Positions 52,945-62,018 of a stretch of DNA of 64,000 nt are shown piece after piece. Numbering within the stretch: position 1 is the first letter of the stretch; every line of letters begins with the position of its first letter. The DNA comes from Acrocarpospora macrocephala (GTDB lineage: Bacteria; Actinomycetota; Actinomycetes; Streptosporangiales; Streptosporangiaceae): NCBI RefSeq assembly GCF_009687865.1, contig NZ_BLAE01000003.1, forward strand, positions 233,838 through 297,837, read 5' to 3'. A program made the position numbers and the translations under genes. Below the pieces are notes generated by a model. It was not told the DNA's origin, did not search any database, and worked only from the letters and a program-made list of their open reading frames with translations.

Positions 52945-54182
52945 AGATCCTGCATGTCAACAAGTTCCTGTACCGCCGGGGCGGGGCGGAGTCGTACATG
53001 CTGGATCTGGCCGAGTTGCAGGCCAGGCGGGGTGACCAGGTGGCGTTCTTCGGCATGTCCCACCCCGAGAACCTGCCCACCGGCTACGACCAGCATTTCC
53101 CGAAATATATAGACATGACGCCGGGGTCGCGGGGGCCGATCTCCCAGGTTCGCGGGGTCGGGCGGATGATGTGGTCGACCAGCGCGCGGCGGGGCATGGC
53201 CCGGCTGATCCAGGAGTTCCAGCCGGATGTCGCTCACCTGCACAACATCTACCACCAGCTCTCGCCCTCGGTGGTGGCCGCGCTGCGCGACGCCGGGGTG
53301 CCGATGGTCATGACGCTGCACGACTACAAGCTGGCCTGCCCGTCCTACTCCTTCCTCGACCACGGCCAGATCTGCACCGCCTGCGTGGACGGCGGCCTGG
53401 GCGAGCCCATCCGCCGCCGCTGCAAGGACAACTCGCTGGCCGCCAGCCTCGCCGTCGCCACCGAGACCTGGCTGCACCGCAGGTTCGGCGCGTACGACCC
53501 GGTCAACGTCTTCATCAGCCCCAGCAAGTTCCTGGCCGGCCAGCTGACCAGGGCCGGGATCTACGCCGACCGGCTCCAGGTGCTGGACAACTTCGGCGAC
53601 CCCACCTCGATCCCGGCCAAGACCGAGCCGGGCGGCCCGCTCGTCTTCGTCGGGCGCCTGCACCAGGGGAAGGGTGTGGACACGGCGATCCGCGCGGTCG
53701 GCCTGCTCGGCGCGCAGGGCCGACTGGTCATCGCCGGGGACGGCCCGGAACGGCAGGCGCTGGAAGCCCTGGCCGAGCAGGTCGCTCCCGGCCGGGTCAC
53801 CTTCCTCGGGCGGCTGCCCCGTGAGGAGGTGGTGGACCTGATGCGCTCGGCGACCGCGCTGGTGATGCCGTCGCGCTGGTACGAGAACCAGCCGATGACG
53901 ATCCTGGAGGCGTTCTCCTGCGGGGTCCCGGTGATCGGCACCGCCATGGGCGGCATTCCCGAACTGGTCACCGACGGCGCGACCGGCCGCCTGATCGCCG
54001 CCGACGTGCCCATGGAACTGGCCTCCGCCGCGCTGGCCCTCATCCGCGACCCGATGGGCGCGCTCGCGATGGGCCAATCCGCGCGCGCCCTGGCCATCCG
54101 CAGGTTCGGGCCGGAAGGCCACACCAACCGCCTCCGCGAGTTCTACGCCGAGGCGGCCCGCATGACCAGGAAGGCGAAATGA
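52941..54182 (+). CDS. Glycosyltransferase family 4
   Basis: 413 residues. The N-terminal domain has ILHVNKFLYRRGGAESYMLDLAELQARRGDQV and HLHNIYHQLSPSVVAAL, MTLHDYKLACPSY. The C-terminal domain has LVFVGRLHQGKGVDTAIRAV and the donor-binding ENQPMTILEAFSCGVPVIGT. The 4-Cys stretch (CPSYSFLDHGQICTACVDG, RRRCKD) is typical of this subgroup. It extends the polysaccharide repeat unit. Confidence 0.92.
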   Translation: MKILHVNKFLYRRGGAESYMLDLAELQARRGDQVAFFGMSHPENLPTGYDQHFPKYIDMTPGSRGPISQVRGVGRMMWSTSARRGMARLIQEFQPDVAHLHNIYHQLSPSVVAALRDAGVPMVMTLHDYKLACPSYSFLDHGQICTACVDGGLGEPIRRRCKDNSLAASLAVATETWLHRRFGAYDPVNVFISPSKFLAGQLTRAGIYADRLQVLDNFGDPTSIPAKTEPGGPLVFVGRLHQGKGVDTAIRAVGLLGAQGRLVIAGDGPERQALEALAEQVAPGRVTFLGRLPREEVVDLMRSATALVMPSRWYENQPMTILEAFSCGVPVIGTAMGGIPELVTDGATGRLIAADVPMELASAALALIRDPMGALAMGQSARALAIRRFGPEGHTNRLREFYAEAARMTRKAK

Positions 54183-54898
54183 CCACCGACCAGGGCCAGG
54201 CCCCGGACCAGGCGCAGGACCAGAACAGGGAGCAGGATCGGGACCTGGGCCGCCGGATCAGGCAGCGCTTCATCGGCCGTCCCGGCTCGGTCAACACCAA
54301 GTTGCGGGCCCGCCGCTTCCACCTGCTGCTCGAACGTTTCCCGAACCTGGCCGACATGGAGGTGATCGACCTCGGCGGTTCGGTACGCACCTGGACCCGG
54401 GCCCCCGCCCGCCCGGCCCACGTGCACCTGCTCAACATCGATCCGCCGGTGGACGAGCCGCCCGACTGGATCACCGTCCAGCTCGGCGACGCCTGCGACC
54501 TGCCCGCGAACCTGGCCGGCCGCAGCTTCGACCTGGTCTTCTCCAACTCGGTGATCGAGCATGTGGGCGGCCACGAGATGCGGCGCAGGTTCGCGGACAG
54601 CGTGCACCGGCTGTCGGATCGGCACTGGGTGCAGGCGCCGTACCAGTACTTCCCGCTGGAACCGCACTGGCTGTTCCCGATGTTCCAGTTCCTGCCGGTT
54701 CCCGTTCAGACCGCGGTCGCCGCCCGGTGGCCGCTGTCGTGGGGAGTGCGGCCGAGGACCCGGGCGGAGGCGCTGCCGAAGGTGCTGGAAATCGAGCTGA
54801 TGACCCGCACCCTGATGCGTTATTACTTTCCCGGCTCCGAGCATCTCTCCGAGCGCCTCTTCGGGCTGCGGAAATCGCTCATCGCCGTGCGCGATTAG
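54179..54898 (+). CDS. Class I SAM-dependent methyltransferase
   Basis: 239 residues. After an acidic/Gln-rich N-terminus (DQGQAPDQAQDQNREQDRD), the SAM motif is MEVIDLGGSVRTWTR and motif II/III lies around SFDLVFSNSVIEHVGG. The family often methylates sugars or terminates polysaccharide chains. It overlaps the preceding glycosyltransferase gene by four bases and is the last gene of that operon. Confidence 0.88.
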   Translation: MTTDQGQAPDQAQDQNREQDRDLGRRIRQRFIGRPGSVNTKLRARRFHLLLERFPNLADMEVIDLGGSVRTWTRAPARPAHVHLLNIDPPVDEPPDWITVQLGDACDLPANLAGRSFDLVFSNSVIEHVGGHEMRRRFADSVHRLSDRHWVQAPYQYFPLEPHWLFPMFQFLPVPVQTAVAARWPLSWGVRPRTRAEALPKVLEIELMTRTLMRYYFPGSEHLSERLFGLRKSLIAVRD

Positions 54899-55284
54899 CT
54901 CGCTGGCTCATGCGGAAGAACCTCGACGGCACCGGCGGGGTCCTTTTCCGTGCCCAGCATGTAGGCGAAAGTCCCGGCGGTCGTGAACGTGTGGCTGAAT
55001 ACGTCGCCGGGTTTCAGCGTGCCCGACGGCGGGGTGCCGTCGATCAGCCGTACGGTCACCTCGGCACCGGAGTCGTTCCGCCACGCTACCTCCTCGCCGA
55101 CACCGGACACGAGCAACTTCGGCACCGCTCCGGTGCTGGTTATCCGCACCTCGTGGCCGAAGGCGGCGGCGGTGTTCGCGGGGTCGGGGGTCGGGGCGAC
55201 CGTGGTCGTGGCGCCGGGCGCGGGCGTGGCGGAGCAGGCGGTCGCGACGGCGAGAGCCGTACCGATGACCCAGAGCTTTCTCAT
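54895..55284 (-). CDS. Small lipoprotein with cupredoxin-like domain
   Basis: 129 residues from ATG 55284. The lipobox VATAC is followed by a Pro/Thr linker and a beta domain with EVRITSTGAVPKLLVSGVGEEVAWRNDSGAEVTVRLIDG and HTFTTAGTFAYMLG. This is the cupredoxin fold pattern, but the copper-ligand Cys/His/Met trio is incomplete (a His precedes TFTTAGTF but no C-x-H loop follows), so metal binding is doubtful. Its last four bases overlap the convergent methyltransferase gene. Confidence 0.75.
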   Translation of the reverse strand: MRKLWVIGTALAVATACSATPAPGATTTVAPTPDPANTAAAFGHEVRITSTGAVPKLLVSGVGEEVAWRNDSGAEVTVRLIDGTPPSGTLKPGDVFSHTFTTAGTFAYMLGTEKDPAGAVEVLPHEPAS

Positions 55285-55501
55285 GGCATGGCAGTGTCCG
55301 CACCTCACATGCATGCAGGGCCGACGTGAAATGCCATAAGGGTAAACGGATGAGGAAGATAAACAATCAGCCCGTTGTCCCGAAATGTCGCCTGAAAGCA
55401 GGGTATTCGTTTCCCTTTCCGTCGTTCGGGGTTTGTTGGCGGCGGGCGGATCGCTGGCAATATCGCCCGTGTCAGTAAGGCCCGAGAGGATAGAGGGTTC
55501 C

Positions 55502-56704
55502 ATGTCCACCGAAATCCAGTCAGCTACCCCAGGGCGGCTCCGCCGCCTGGCGCGGCGCATGGGCGCCGTCGCCGTGGCCGCGGTCACCGTGACGGCGCTC
55601 GCCACCCCGGCCTGGGCGCTTCCCGACTTCGCTGACGGCAAGATGAACAGCGTCATCCGGGGCAGCGGTTCCGACACCACCTTCTTTGCCATGCAGGCCA
55701 TGGATGCGGCGTTCAACGGCTCGCCCGGTTGTGAGCTCGTGCTGCCCCCCAACACGCCGCAGTACACCTGCCTGGCCGACCTGCCCACCACCGTGCTGAC
55801 CGAGAACTACGACCACGAGGCGGCCCTGAGCCAGTTCCCGCAGGGGTCCGGCGCCGGGCTGCGGCAGCTCTGCCAGCAGAACGACGGCCCGACCGGGGGC
55901 CTGCCGGCCGGCGTTTCCCCGATCAGCTACGCGCGTTCCTCCTCTTCGGTCAGCAGCATCCCCTCCACCTGCAACTCCGGTGACCAGCTCCGCTACGTCG
56001 GCTGGGCCAAGGACGCCATCGCCATCGCCAAGTGGCTCGGCGGCGCCTCCGGCCCGGTGACCAACCTGACCCACGCGCAGCTCCAGGAGATCTTCCGGGA
56101 CGTGTCCGGTGACGGTTGCGCCGAGGACTGGGGCGACTTCGGTGGCACCCCCGGCACCCCGATCATCGTGCACGGCATCCAGACCAGCTCCGGTACCTAC
56201 GCCACCATCACCTCGTTCCTCGGCGGCGACGCGAACGCCTGCGTCGCGGCCACCGGCGGTCAGGTCCTCTTCGAGAACGACTGCACCGAGATCAACAACC
56301 TGAGCGCCGCCGCCAAGGGTGCCTCGCTCTGGCCGCTCTCGTTCGGCAAGTACATCACCGGTGCCGCCAACTGCACCGACGCCGCCACGGACCTGATCAG
56401 CGTCGGTGGCATCGCCGCCACCCCGACCACCATCCAGAACAGCACCTACCAGTACAACCGCACGCTGTACAACGTGTACCGTCGCGGCGGCCCCGGCTGG
56501 ATCGAGGGCTACATCGGCGAGAACGGCTGGATCTGCAAGCCGAACGCCGTGCACAGCAAGAAGGTCGGCGACACCAACCCCGGCCAGGCCAACGCCAACG
56601 TCGACCGTAACTGGGGTCTCGCGATCGACAAGGTCATCACGGACGCGGGCTTCGTCAAGGTCAACGCGACCGGCAACAAGTGCAACTTCGTGAACTTCAA
56701 CTAG
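55502..56704 (+). CDS. Secreted PstS-like substrate-binding protein
   Basis: 400 residues; ATG 55502 with GAGGG upstream. A long Sec signal ends PAWA. The PBP-like domain begins SVIRGSGSDTTFFAMQAMDAAF, the PstS-style phosphate-loop region (GSGSDTT), with PQGSGAGLRQLCQQ and GIQTSSGTYATITSFLGG as further loops. Six or more Cys suggest disulfides. No lipobox or anchor is present, and no pst permease is in the window, so it is released or wall-retained. A non-transport role, for example ligand capture or glycan binding, is possible. Confidence 0.82.
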   Translation: MSTEIQSATPGRLRRLARRMGAVAVAAVTVTALATPAWALPDFADGKMNSVIRGSGSDTTFFAMQAMDAAFNGSPGCELVLPPNTPQYTCLADLPTTVLTENYDHEAALSQFPQGSGAGLRQLCQQNDGPTGGLPAGVSPISYARSSSSVSSIPSTCNSGDQLRYVGWAKDAIAIAKWLGGASGPVTNLTHAQLQEIFRDVSGDGCAEDWGDFGGTPGTPIIVHGIQTSSGTYATITSFLGGDANACVAATGGQVLFENDCTEINNLSAAAKGASLWPLSFGKYITGAANCTDAATDLISVGGIAATPTTIQNSTYQYNRTLYNVYRRGGPGWIEGYIGENGWICKPNAVHSKKVGDTNPGQANANVDRNWGLAIDKVITDAGFVKVNATGNKCNFVNFN

Positions 56705-56734
56705 GTTCGTGAGCTTCAACTAAGCCAACCCCCA

Positions 56735-56766
56735 AGCCGGACCCGGCGGGCTCGCCGGGTCCGGCT
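56735..56766 (+). terminator. Hairpin after the PstS-like gene
   Basis: AGCCGGACCCGGC pairs fully with GCCGGGTCCGGCT around a 6-base loop, 31 bp after the stop codon. Confidence 0.8.
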
Positions 56767-56793
56767 GCCCCATTTGTTCAGGAGGGTCCTCGG

Positions 56794-57660
56794 ATGCTGA
56801 GCTTCGTGGTGGGAACCGGCCGGTGCGGCTCCACCCTGGTGCACGAGGTGCTGGCCAGGCATCCCGACGTCGGCTTCATCTCCAACCTGGACGACAAGTA
56901 CGCCCGCTGCCCCGCCGCGATCCGCCGCCGCAGCGGCCTGATCTACCGCAGGACGCCACCGTGGCTCAATGCCAAAGGGCGGCCACGCTTCGCCCCTTCC
57001 GAGGGATACCGGGCGCTGGCCAGGGAGGTCGGCCCGCTGCTCGTGGACCCCGAGCGGGACCTGCGCGGCGAGGATGTCACCCCGTGGCTGGCCGCGCGTC
57101 TCCGCGCGTTCTTCGACGGCCGCGCCGCGGCCGAGGGCAGCCCGCACTACCTGCACAAGTTCACCGGCTGGCCGCGCACCGGACTGCTGCGCGAGGTCTT
57201 CCCCGCCGCGAAGGTCGTGCACGTCGTCAGGGACGGCCGGGCCGTCGCCAACTCGTTCCTCCAGATGCCCTGGTGGCGCGGCCATCTCGGCCCGTCCGGC
57301 TGGCACTTCGGCCCGCTGCCCGCCGAGTACGCCCAGGAGTGGGAGACCTCAGGACGCTCGCAGGTCCTGCTGGCCGGGCTGGCCTGGAAGCTCCTCATGG
57401 ATGCCTACGACCAGGCCAGAGCGGGCGACTGGCTGGAAATCCGGTACGAGGACGTGCTGGACAATCCCAGGAAACGCTTCGAGGTCATGCTCGACTTTCT
57501 CGGCCTGTCCTGGACGCCCGCCTTCGAACGCGGCTTCGCCCGCCACGCCTTCACCGGCTCCCGCGCGGCCGCCTACCAGCGTGACCTCACCGCGGCCCAG
57601 CTCAGCCGGCTGACCGGCTCGCTCCGTACGCATCTGGAAGCGCGGGGCTACCCGCTCTGA
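56794..57660 (+). CDS. Second sulfotransferase of the polysaccharide locus
   Basis: 288 residues; GGAGGG precedes ATG 56794. The PAPS loops are [22 protein letters not shown] and [21 protein letters not shown], with [23 protein letters not shown] near the C-terminus. It differs clearly from the 49-kb sulfotransferase, so the two may modify different positions. Its last 59 bp overlap the convergent acyltransferase gene. Confidence 0.88.
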   Translation: MLSFVVGTGRCGSTLVHEVLARHPDVGFISNLDDKYARCPAAIRRRSGLIYRRTPPWLNAKGRPRFAPSEGYRALAREVGPLLVDPERDLRGEDVTPWLAARLRAFFDGRAAAEGSPHYLHKFTGWPRTGLLREVFPAAKVVHVVRDGRAVANSFLQMPWWRGHLGPSGWHFGPLPAEYAQEWETSGRSQVLLAGLAWKLLMDAYDQARAGDWLEIRYEDVLDNPRKRFEVMLDFLGLSWTPAFERGFARHAFTGSRAAAYQRDLTAAQLSRLTGSLRTHLEARGYPL

Positions 57661-58240
57661 CCCGCAGCACCTTCGCGGGCACCCCGCCCACCACGGTGTC
57701 CGGCGGCACGTCCCGGGTCACCACCGCCCCCGCGGCGACGATCGCCCCCCGCCCGACCCGCACCCCGCGCAGCACGACCGCCCCGTGGCCGATCCACACG
57801 TCGTCCTCGATGACGACCCCCGCCGTCTCGATGCCCTGCCCGATCATGGGCGCGTCCGGGTCCGTGGCCCGGTGGTCGGTGTCCCGGATGGACACCGCCT
57901 GCGCGATCATCACGTTCGCGCCCACCACCACCGAGTCGTTGACGCCGATCACCGACAGGCTCCCCACGAAGGAGTTCGCGCCCAGCACGAACCGCCCGCC
58001 GCCCTGGACGATCACCGATCCCTCCAGGTGGGCGCGCGGGCCCAGCTCGACCCTGAGCATGTCGGTGCGCGTGCGGCCGTCCTTGAACCAGAACGGCCGC
58101 AGCTTGACCGGACCCCAGACGCTGCTGGTCGGATGCATGCGCACGAACGGCGCGTACCGCACCCGGAACAGCAGCGTCCAGCAGCCGATGCCGGCCAGAC
58201 GCCAGGTCCGGTACCAGCCCCGCACCAGCGCCAGATACAT
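57602..58240 (-). CDS. Left-handed beta-helix acyltransferase (WcaF/maltose O-acetyltransferase type)
   Basis: 212 residues. Hexapeptide-repeat coils run through the middle ([88 protein letters not shown]). The His in RDTDHR is the usual catalytic residue, and [11 protein letters not shown] is the family end. It likely O-acetylates the polysaccharide. It follows the flippase-Wzz gene by 2 bp. Confidence 0.9.
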   Translation of the reverse strand: MYLALVRGWYRTWRLAGIGCWTLLFRVRYAPFVRMHPTSSVWGPVKLRPFWFKDGRTRTDMLRVELGPRAHLEGSVIVQGGGRFVLGANSFVGSLSVIGVNDSVVVGANVMIAQAVSIRDTDHRATDPDAPMIGQGIETAGVVIEDDVWIGHGAVVLRGVRVGRGAIVAAGAVVTRDVPPDTVVGGVPAKVLRVRAGSPALPDAYGASRSAG

Positions 58241-58242
58241 GG

Positions 58243-60444
58243 TCAGACCCGCTCAGGCAGGTGGGCGGGCGTCGTGGGCACCAGCTCGTCCCGGCCCCGG
58301 CGCGTCGGCCGCAGCAGCTCGCGCAGGCCGAGGGCGACGATGGCCAGTAGCACCCCGATGCCCGCGCCCATGGCGGCGGCGCGGATCATGATCGGGGACT
58401 TCGCGATCGCCTCGGCCTCGTTGGTCAGCGGCACGATCGAGGCGCGCGCCTGCTCCAGCCGCGCCTCCACCTCGCGGAGCTTGGTGGTGGTGTCGATGAG
58501 CGAGCGGTTGGCCTGGTCGGCCCGGTTCTGCAGCATCATGAACGGCACGACCTGCCCGGCGATGGACTTCTGCTCGGCCTCCCGCTCGCGCAGCGCCCGG
58601 GCGATCACGCCGCGCCTGCGGTTGCCGGACGGGGCGATCAGCTCGGTCTTCAGCCGGGTGATCTCGCCGAGCAGCACCCGGTAGCGGTCGGGCACCAGGC
58701 CGTTGGCAGCCATCGCGTCCGAGACCGCCTTGGCCCGCTCGTCGGCCGCGGCCTGCGCGCCGTCCACGTTGCTGCGGGCCCGCTCGATGTTGGGGCCGAG
58801 CAGCTCGTTGGCGGCGGTGATCGCGGCCACGCTGGTCACCTTCGGGGCGGTCTTCGGGTCGTCGCCGGTGAACACGACCTGGACCACGTTGCCGCGCTCC
58901 TTGTCCTCCGACGGCCGCTCGGTGGTGAGACCGGCCCGGATGAGGGCCACGTCCACGCCGGTGTCCCGGGCGACCGCGTTGACCACCGACGGCGAGCTGA
59001 TCAGGCTGCGGAAGGTGGCCACGCTCTGCTCGGCGGTGGCCGCGCTGGCCGTGTCGGAGGGCGCGGGGATCTGCAGCTCGGTGACGTGCCGGTAGGTGGC
59101 CGGCTGGATGGCCGCCCAGCCCAGACCGGCGCCCGCCGCGACCAGCGGCACCAGGAGGAGCGGCGCGAGGATCCCGCGATGCCGCCGGCCGTACTCGTTG
59201 AGTTCCATGGGGGTTCCTTGGAGAGAGGGTGGGATGTGGAGCAGGGTCCGGAACTGGGCGATCCACAGGATCAGCCCGGCGAGATGGGCGAGGCCCAGGC
59301 CGAGGACGGCGCCCGCCGCCCCCGCCAGGGAGGCCCCCGCCACGCTGGAAACGATGTAGAGCGGCACCAGCAGCAGCCGCACGCCGGCGCTGCGCCGGGC
59401 GTCGCCGAGCGCGCGCAGGCCGACCACCGGCCCGGTGATCGCGGCGATGCCGGTGTAGAGCAGCGCCTGCGCGAGCAGCACCTCCTCGGCGATGGACCAG
59501 GTCTGCCCGACCAGGGCGCGGCCCCAGGCGTCCGGGATGAGCAGGATGACCGCGGAGTAGGCGAGGGAGAGCAGCACCAGCAGCCCCGACTGGGCGAACA
59601 CCGCCGCCCGCAGCGCCGCCGTCGACTTGCGGAACGCGCCGACCGCCTGCGGGATCGCGACCAGGTAGCCGGCCTGCAGCACCACGTTCAGCCCGCCGAA
59701 GAGCACCTCGGCCGCCCGGATCGCGGCCAGCGCGGGCAGCCCGCCCACCCAGCCGACCGCCAGCAGGGTCAGGTTCCGCCCGCCGGCCCGGGCCACGAAG
59801 TCGACCGTGTAGCTGGGCAGCAGATCCCGGTGTTCCCGCAGCCAGCGCCCGGCTCGCCACGGTGACGGCGCCAGCCTGGCCTGTACGGCTCCCGCCGCGC
59901 ACGCCACCACCGCCGACGCCCCCCAGGCGGCCACGAACCACCCGACGCTCGGCTCGCCGGACAGCATCACCCCGCCCACGCAGACCACCTGCGCGAGCGC
60001 CCACACCAGGTCGTTGACGATCGCCTGCCCCGGCCGTCCCGCCGCCAGGAACACGAACCGCCAGGCGTCCTTCAACAGCAGCGCGGGCAGGAACAACCCG
60101 AGCGGCACCACCGCGTCCGCGATCGCCCCGCCGACCGGGAGCGCCACGGCCACCATGCCCAGCCCGCCTGCCACGCCGATGATGATCGCCACCCCGGTGG
60201 ACCCCCGCGCGCCCTCCCGGTGCCGGTCGGTGGGCACGTGGCTGAACCTGACCAGCAGCGGCTCGCTGGCCACCGCCCGCGAGAACCCCACCGCGACCAG
60301 ATACAGCGTGTACGCCACCGCGAACGCCCCCAGCGTCCACGGATCCACCTCGCGCGCCACCACCACGGTCAGCGCGACGTTGGTGGCGCTCGCGACGGCC
60401 TGGTCGGCGAACCCCGCCAGCGACTTCAGCCCATTTTTCGCCAT
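58243..60444 (-). CDS. Polysaccharide flippase fused in frame to a Wzz-like chain-length protein
   Basis: The frame is open from ATG 60444 to the stop at 58243: 733 residues. Residues 1 to about 412 are a MATE/Wzx-type flippase with about 12 spans ([38 protein letters not shown]). With no stop, IPPSLQGTP runs into [12 protein letters not shown], a Wzz/chain-length protein: a first membrane span ([20 protein letters not shown]), an extracytoplasmic coiled-coil domain, and a second span ([22 protein letters not shown]). ATG 59208 at the junction has its own AAGGA, so a separate 321-residue Wzz-like protein could also be made. It exports and sizes the polysaccharide. Confidence 0.82.
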   Translation of the reverse strand: MAKNGLKSLAGFADQAVASATNVALTVVVAREVDPWTLGAFAVAYTLYLVAVGFSRAVASEPLLVRFSHVPTDRHREGARGSTGVAIIIGVAGGLGMVAVALPVGGAIADAVVPLGLFLPALLLKDAWRFVFLAAGRPGQAIVNDLVWALAQVVCVGGVMLSGEPSVGWFVAAWGASAVVACAAGAVQARLAPSPWRAGRWLREHRDLLPSYTVDFVARAGGRNLTLLAVGWVGGLPALAAIRAAEVLFGGLNVVLQAGYLVAIPQAVGAFRKSTAALRAAVFAQSGLLVLLSLAYSAVILLIPDAWGRALVGQTWSIAEEVLLAQALLYTGIAAITGPVVGLRALGDARRSAGVRLLLVPLYIVSSVAGASLAGAAGAVLGLGLAHLAGLILWIAQFRTLLHIPPSLQGTPMELNEYGRRHRGILAPLLLVPLVAAGAGLGWAAIQPATYRHVTELQIPAPSDTASAATAEQSVATFRSLISSPSVVNAVARDTGVDVALIRAGLTTERPSEDKERGNVVQVVFTGDDPKTAPKVTSVAAITAANELLGPNIERARSNVDGAQAAADERAKAVSDAMAANGLVPDRYRVLLGEITRLKTELIAPSGNRRRGVIARALREREAEQKSIAGQVVPFMMLQNRADQANRSLIDTTTKLREVEARLEQARASIVPLTNEAEAIAKSPIMIRAAAMGAGIGVLLAIVALGLRELLRPTRRGRDELVPTTPAHLPERV

Positions 60445-60455
60445 ATCCGGGCGTC

Positions 60456-62018
60456 TCAGTACGTCGAGGGGATCAGCCGGGCCAGCGCCTCGAACCAGAG
60501 CAGTCCGGCGGCCAGCAGCGGCGGGGTCGTGATCAGGTACGCGGAGTACCGCCGCCACCGGCGATAGAGCTGGATCGTTCCCGCGAGCAGCGCGAACAGC
60601 GCCACGCCCCAGCCGAGCGCGGGCCACCAGGCGGTGGTGTCCCGCCCGAGCCCGAGCTCGTCCTCCTTGGGTTGCGAGGGGTCGACGGTCTTGAGCGAGG
60701 CGGGCTGGCCGTCCAGCCGGGACACCACGGCCAACCGGCCGTCCCCGCCGTTCGCCGCGGTGGTGAGCAGCGTCAGCCGGTTGACGAAGGTCTCCTGGCC
60801 GAGAAAGTCGTCGTGACCTGTCCCGGCCTCCTCGACCAGCTCGACGGTGAAGGTGAACCGCCCTTCCTGGGTGGTCGCCACGATCTTGTCCCCGGGGGCG
60901 ACCTCGCCGAGCCGGCTGAACGGGCTGCCGTAGAGGTTGCGGTGCCCGGCCAGTACGGCGTTGCCCGACTGGCCCGGCATCGGGGCCGGCCGGTAGTGGC
61001 CCACCGCCGCGCGCAGCTCGGCGGTGCCGGTGCCCTGGACGACGACTTCCTTCAGGCCGATCTTCTCGATCTCCAGGAGGGCGATGGGCTTGCCGCGGTC
61101 GGGGATGGCCGTGAGGTCCTTGTCGGTGGCCTGGGGGGCGGCGGCGATCGTGGCGGCGGCGGTGAAGTCCTCGTTGAGCTCGTCGAGCATGATGCGCTGG
61201 TTGCGCTCGTACATGAGGTGGCCGAACCAGGAGGCGTACCAGGAGAAGGCGAGCAGCAGCACGCCCATGATGGTGATCGCGGTGATCGCGGCCCTGCCCA
61301 TGCGTTTGATCTCGTTGGGGAGACCGCCGATGGTTTCGGAGAACGAGCGCCGCTTCTTCGCGGGCGGAAACATCCCAGGCGGCGCCATCATCGGCTGCGC
61401 CATCCCGGGCGGATACATCCCGGGCGGCGCCATCATCGGCTGCGCCATCCCGGGCGGCCCCATCATCGGCGGAGCCATTCCCGAGGGAGCCATTCCAGGC
61501 TGGACCATTCCCGGCGGTGCCATCGGGGGTGGTGCCATCGCGGGTGGCGCCGCCGTCTGCTGGGTCGGGTCGGGCGGTGTCCACCCGGGTGCTGTCATCG
61601 GCTGCGTCATGCCGGGCGGGGCCATCATCGGTGGCGCCATCATCGGCTGGGTCATCGTGTACGGCATGAACGGTTGCGGGGGAGCCATCACGAACTGGCC
61701 CGGCGCGACCTGGATCCAGGACGCCGTGGTCATCGGCGGAAACGGGGAGGCGGGGGCGGTGCCGCCCAGGCGGAGCAGCGCACCGTCGTAGCGGGCGCGA
61801 AGGCCCCTTGTGTGCTCGCGCAGCGCCTCGTCGTCCCGGGGCGTGGCGAGTTCCAGCTGGCCCAGCAGAACCGACGCCGAACCCGCGATCACCAGCGCGT
61901 TCGCGTGCTCGTGCGGAGCCACACCGGACGCCGCGCGCGCGACACTGGCCTCCAGGCGTTCGATCGTGCGAGCCGCCGTCTCGACGGCGACCGCCAGCGA
62001 AGGATCGTTCGCGGTCAT
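60456..62018 (-). CDS. Sortase-fold membrane protein lacking the catalytic cysteine
   Basis: ATG 62018 overlaps the preceding stop (ATGA); 520 residues. The N-terminal helical region (about 1-95) is followed by a Met/Pro-rich low-complexity segment of MAPPGM units (about 110-215), a membrane span (AAITAITIMGVLLLAFSWYASWFG), the sortase barrel (about 305-430: IALLEIEKIGLKEVVVQGTG, VLAGHRNLYGSPF), and two more spans at the C-terminus. The His of the catalytic triad is present (AGHR), but the TLxTC motif reads RLTLLTTAAN, and the whole protein contains no Cys. It cannot be a classical transpeptidase. It is sandwiched between a PstS-like protein and the flippase-Wzz gene. Confidence 0.85.
   Translation of the reverse strand: MTANDPSLAVAVETAARTIERLEASVARAASGVAPHEHANALVIAGSASVLLGQLELATPRDDEALREHTRGLRARYDGALLRLGGTAPASPFPPMTTASWIQVAPGQFVMAPPQPFMPYTMTQPMMAPPMMAPPGMTQPMTAPGWTPPDPTQQTAAPPAMAPPPMAPPGMVQPGMAPSGMAPPMMGPPGMAQPMMAPPGMYPPGMAQPMMAPPGMFPPAKKRRSFSETIGGLPNEIKRMGRAAITAITIMGVLLLAFSWYASWFGHLMYERNQRIMLDELNEDFTAAATIAAAPQATDKDLTAIPDRGKPIALLEIEKIGLKEVVVQGTGTAELRAAVGHYRPAPMPGQSGNAVLAGHRNLYGSPFSRLGEVAPGDKIVATTQEGRFTFTVELVEEAGTGHDDFLGQETFVNRLTLLTTAANGGDGRLAVVSRLDGQPASLKTVDPSQPKEDELGLGRDTTAWWPALGWGVALFALLAGTIQLYRRWRRYSAYLITTPPLLAAGLLWFEALARLIPSTY

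Noticed and set aside
58253..60340. 695-codon alternative frame overlapping the flippase-Wzz gene
   Set aside because: Gly/Arg-rich shadow frame with no membrane spans; the other frame shows flippase spans and a Wzz-like domain.
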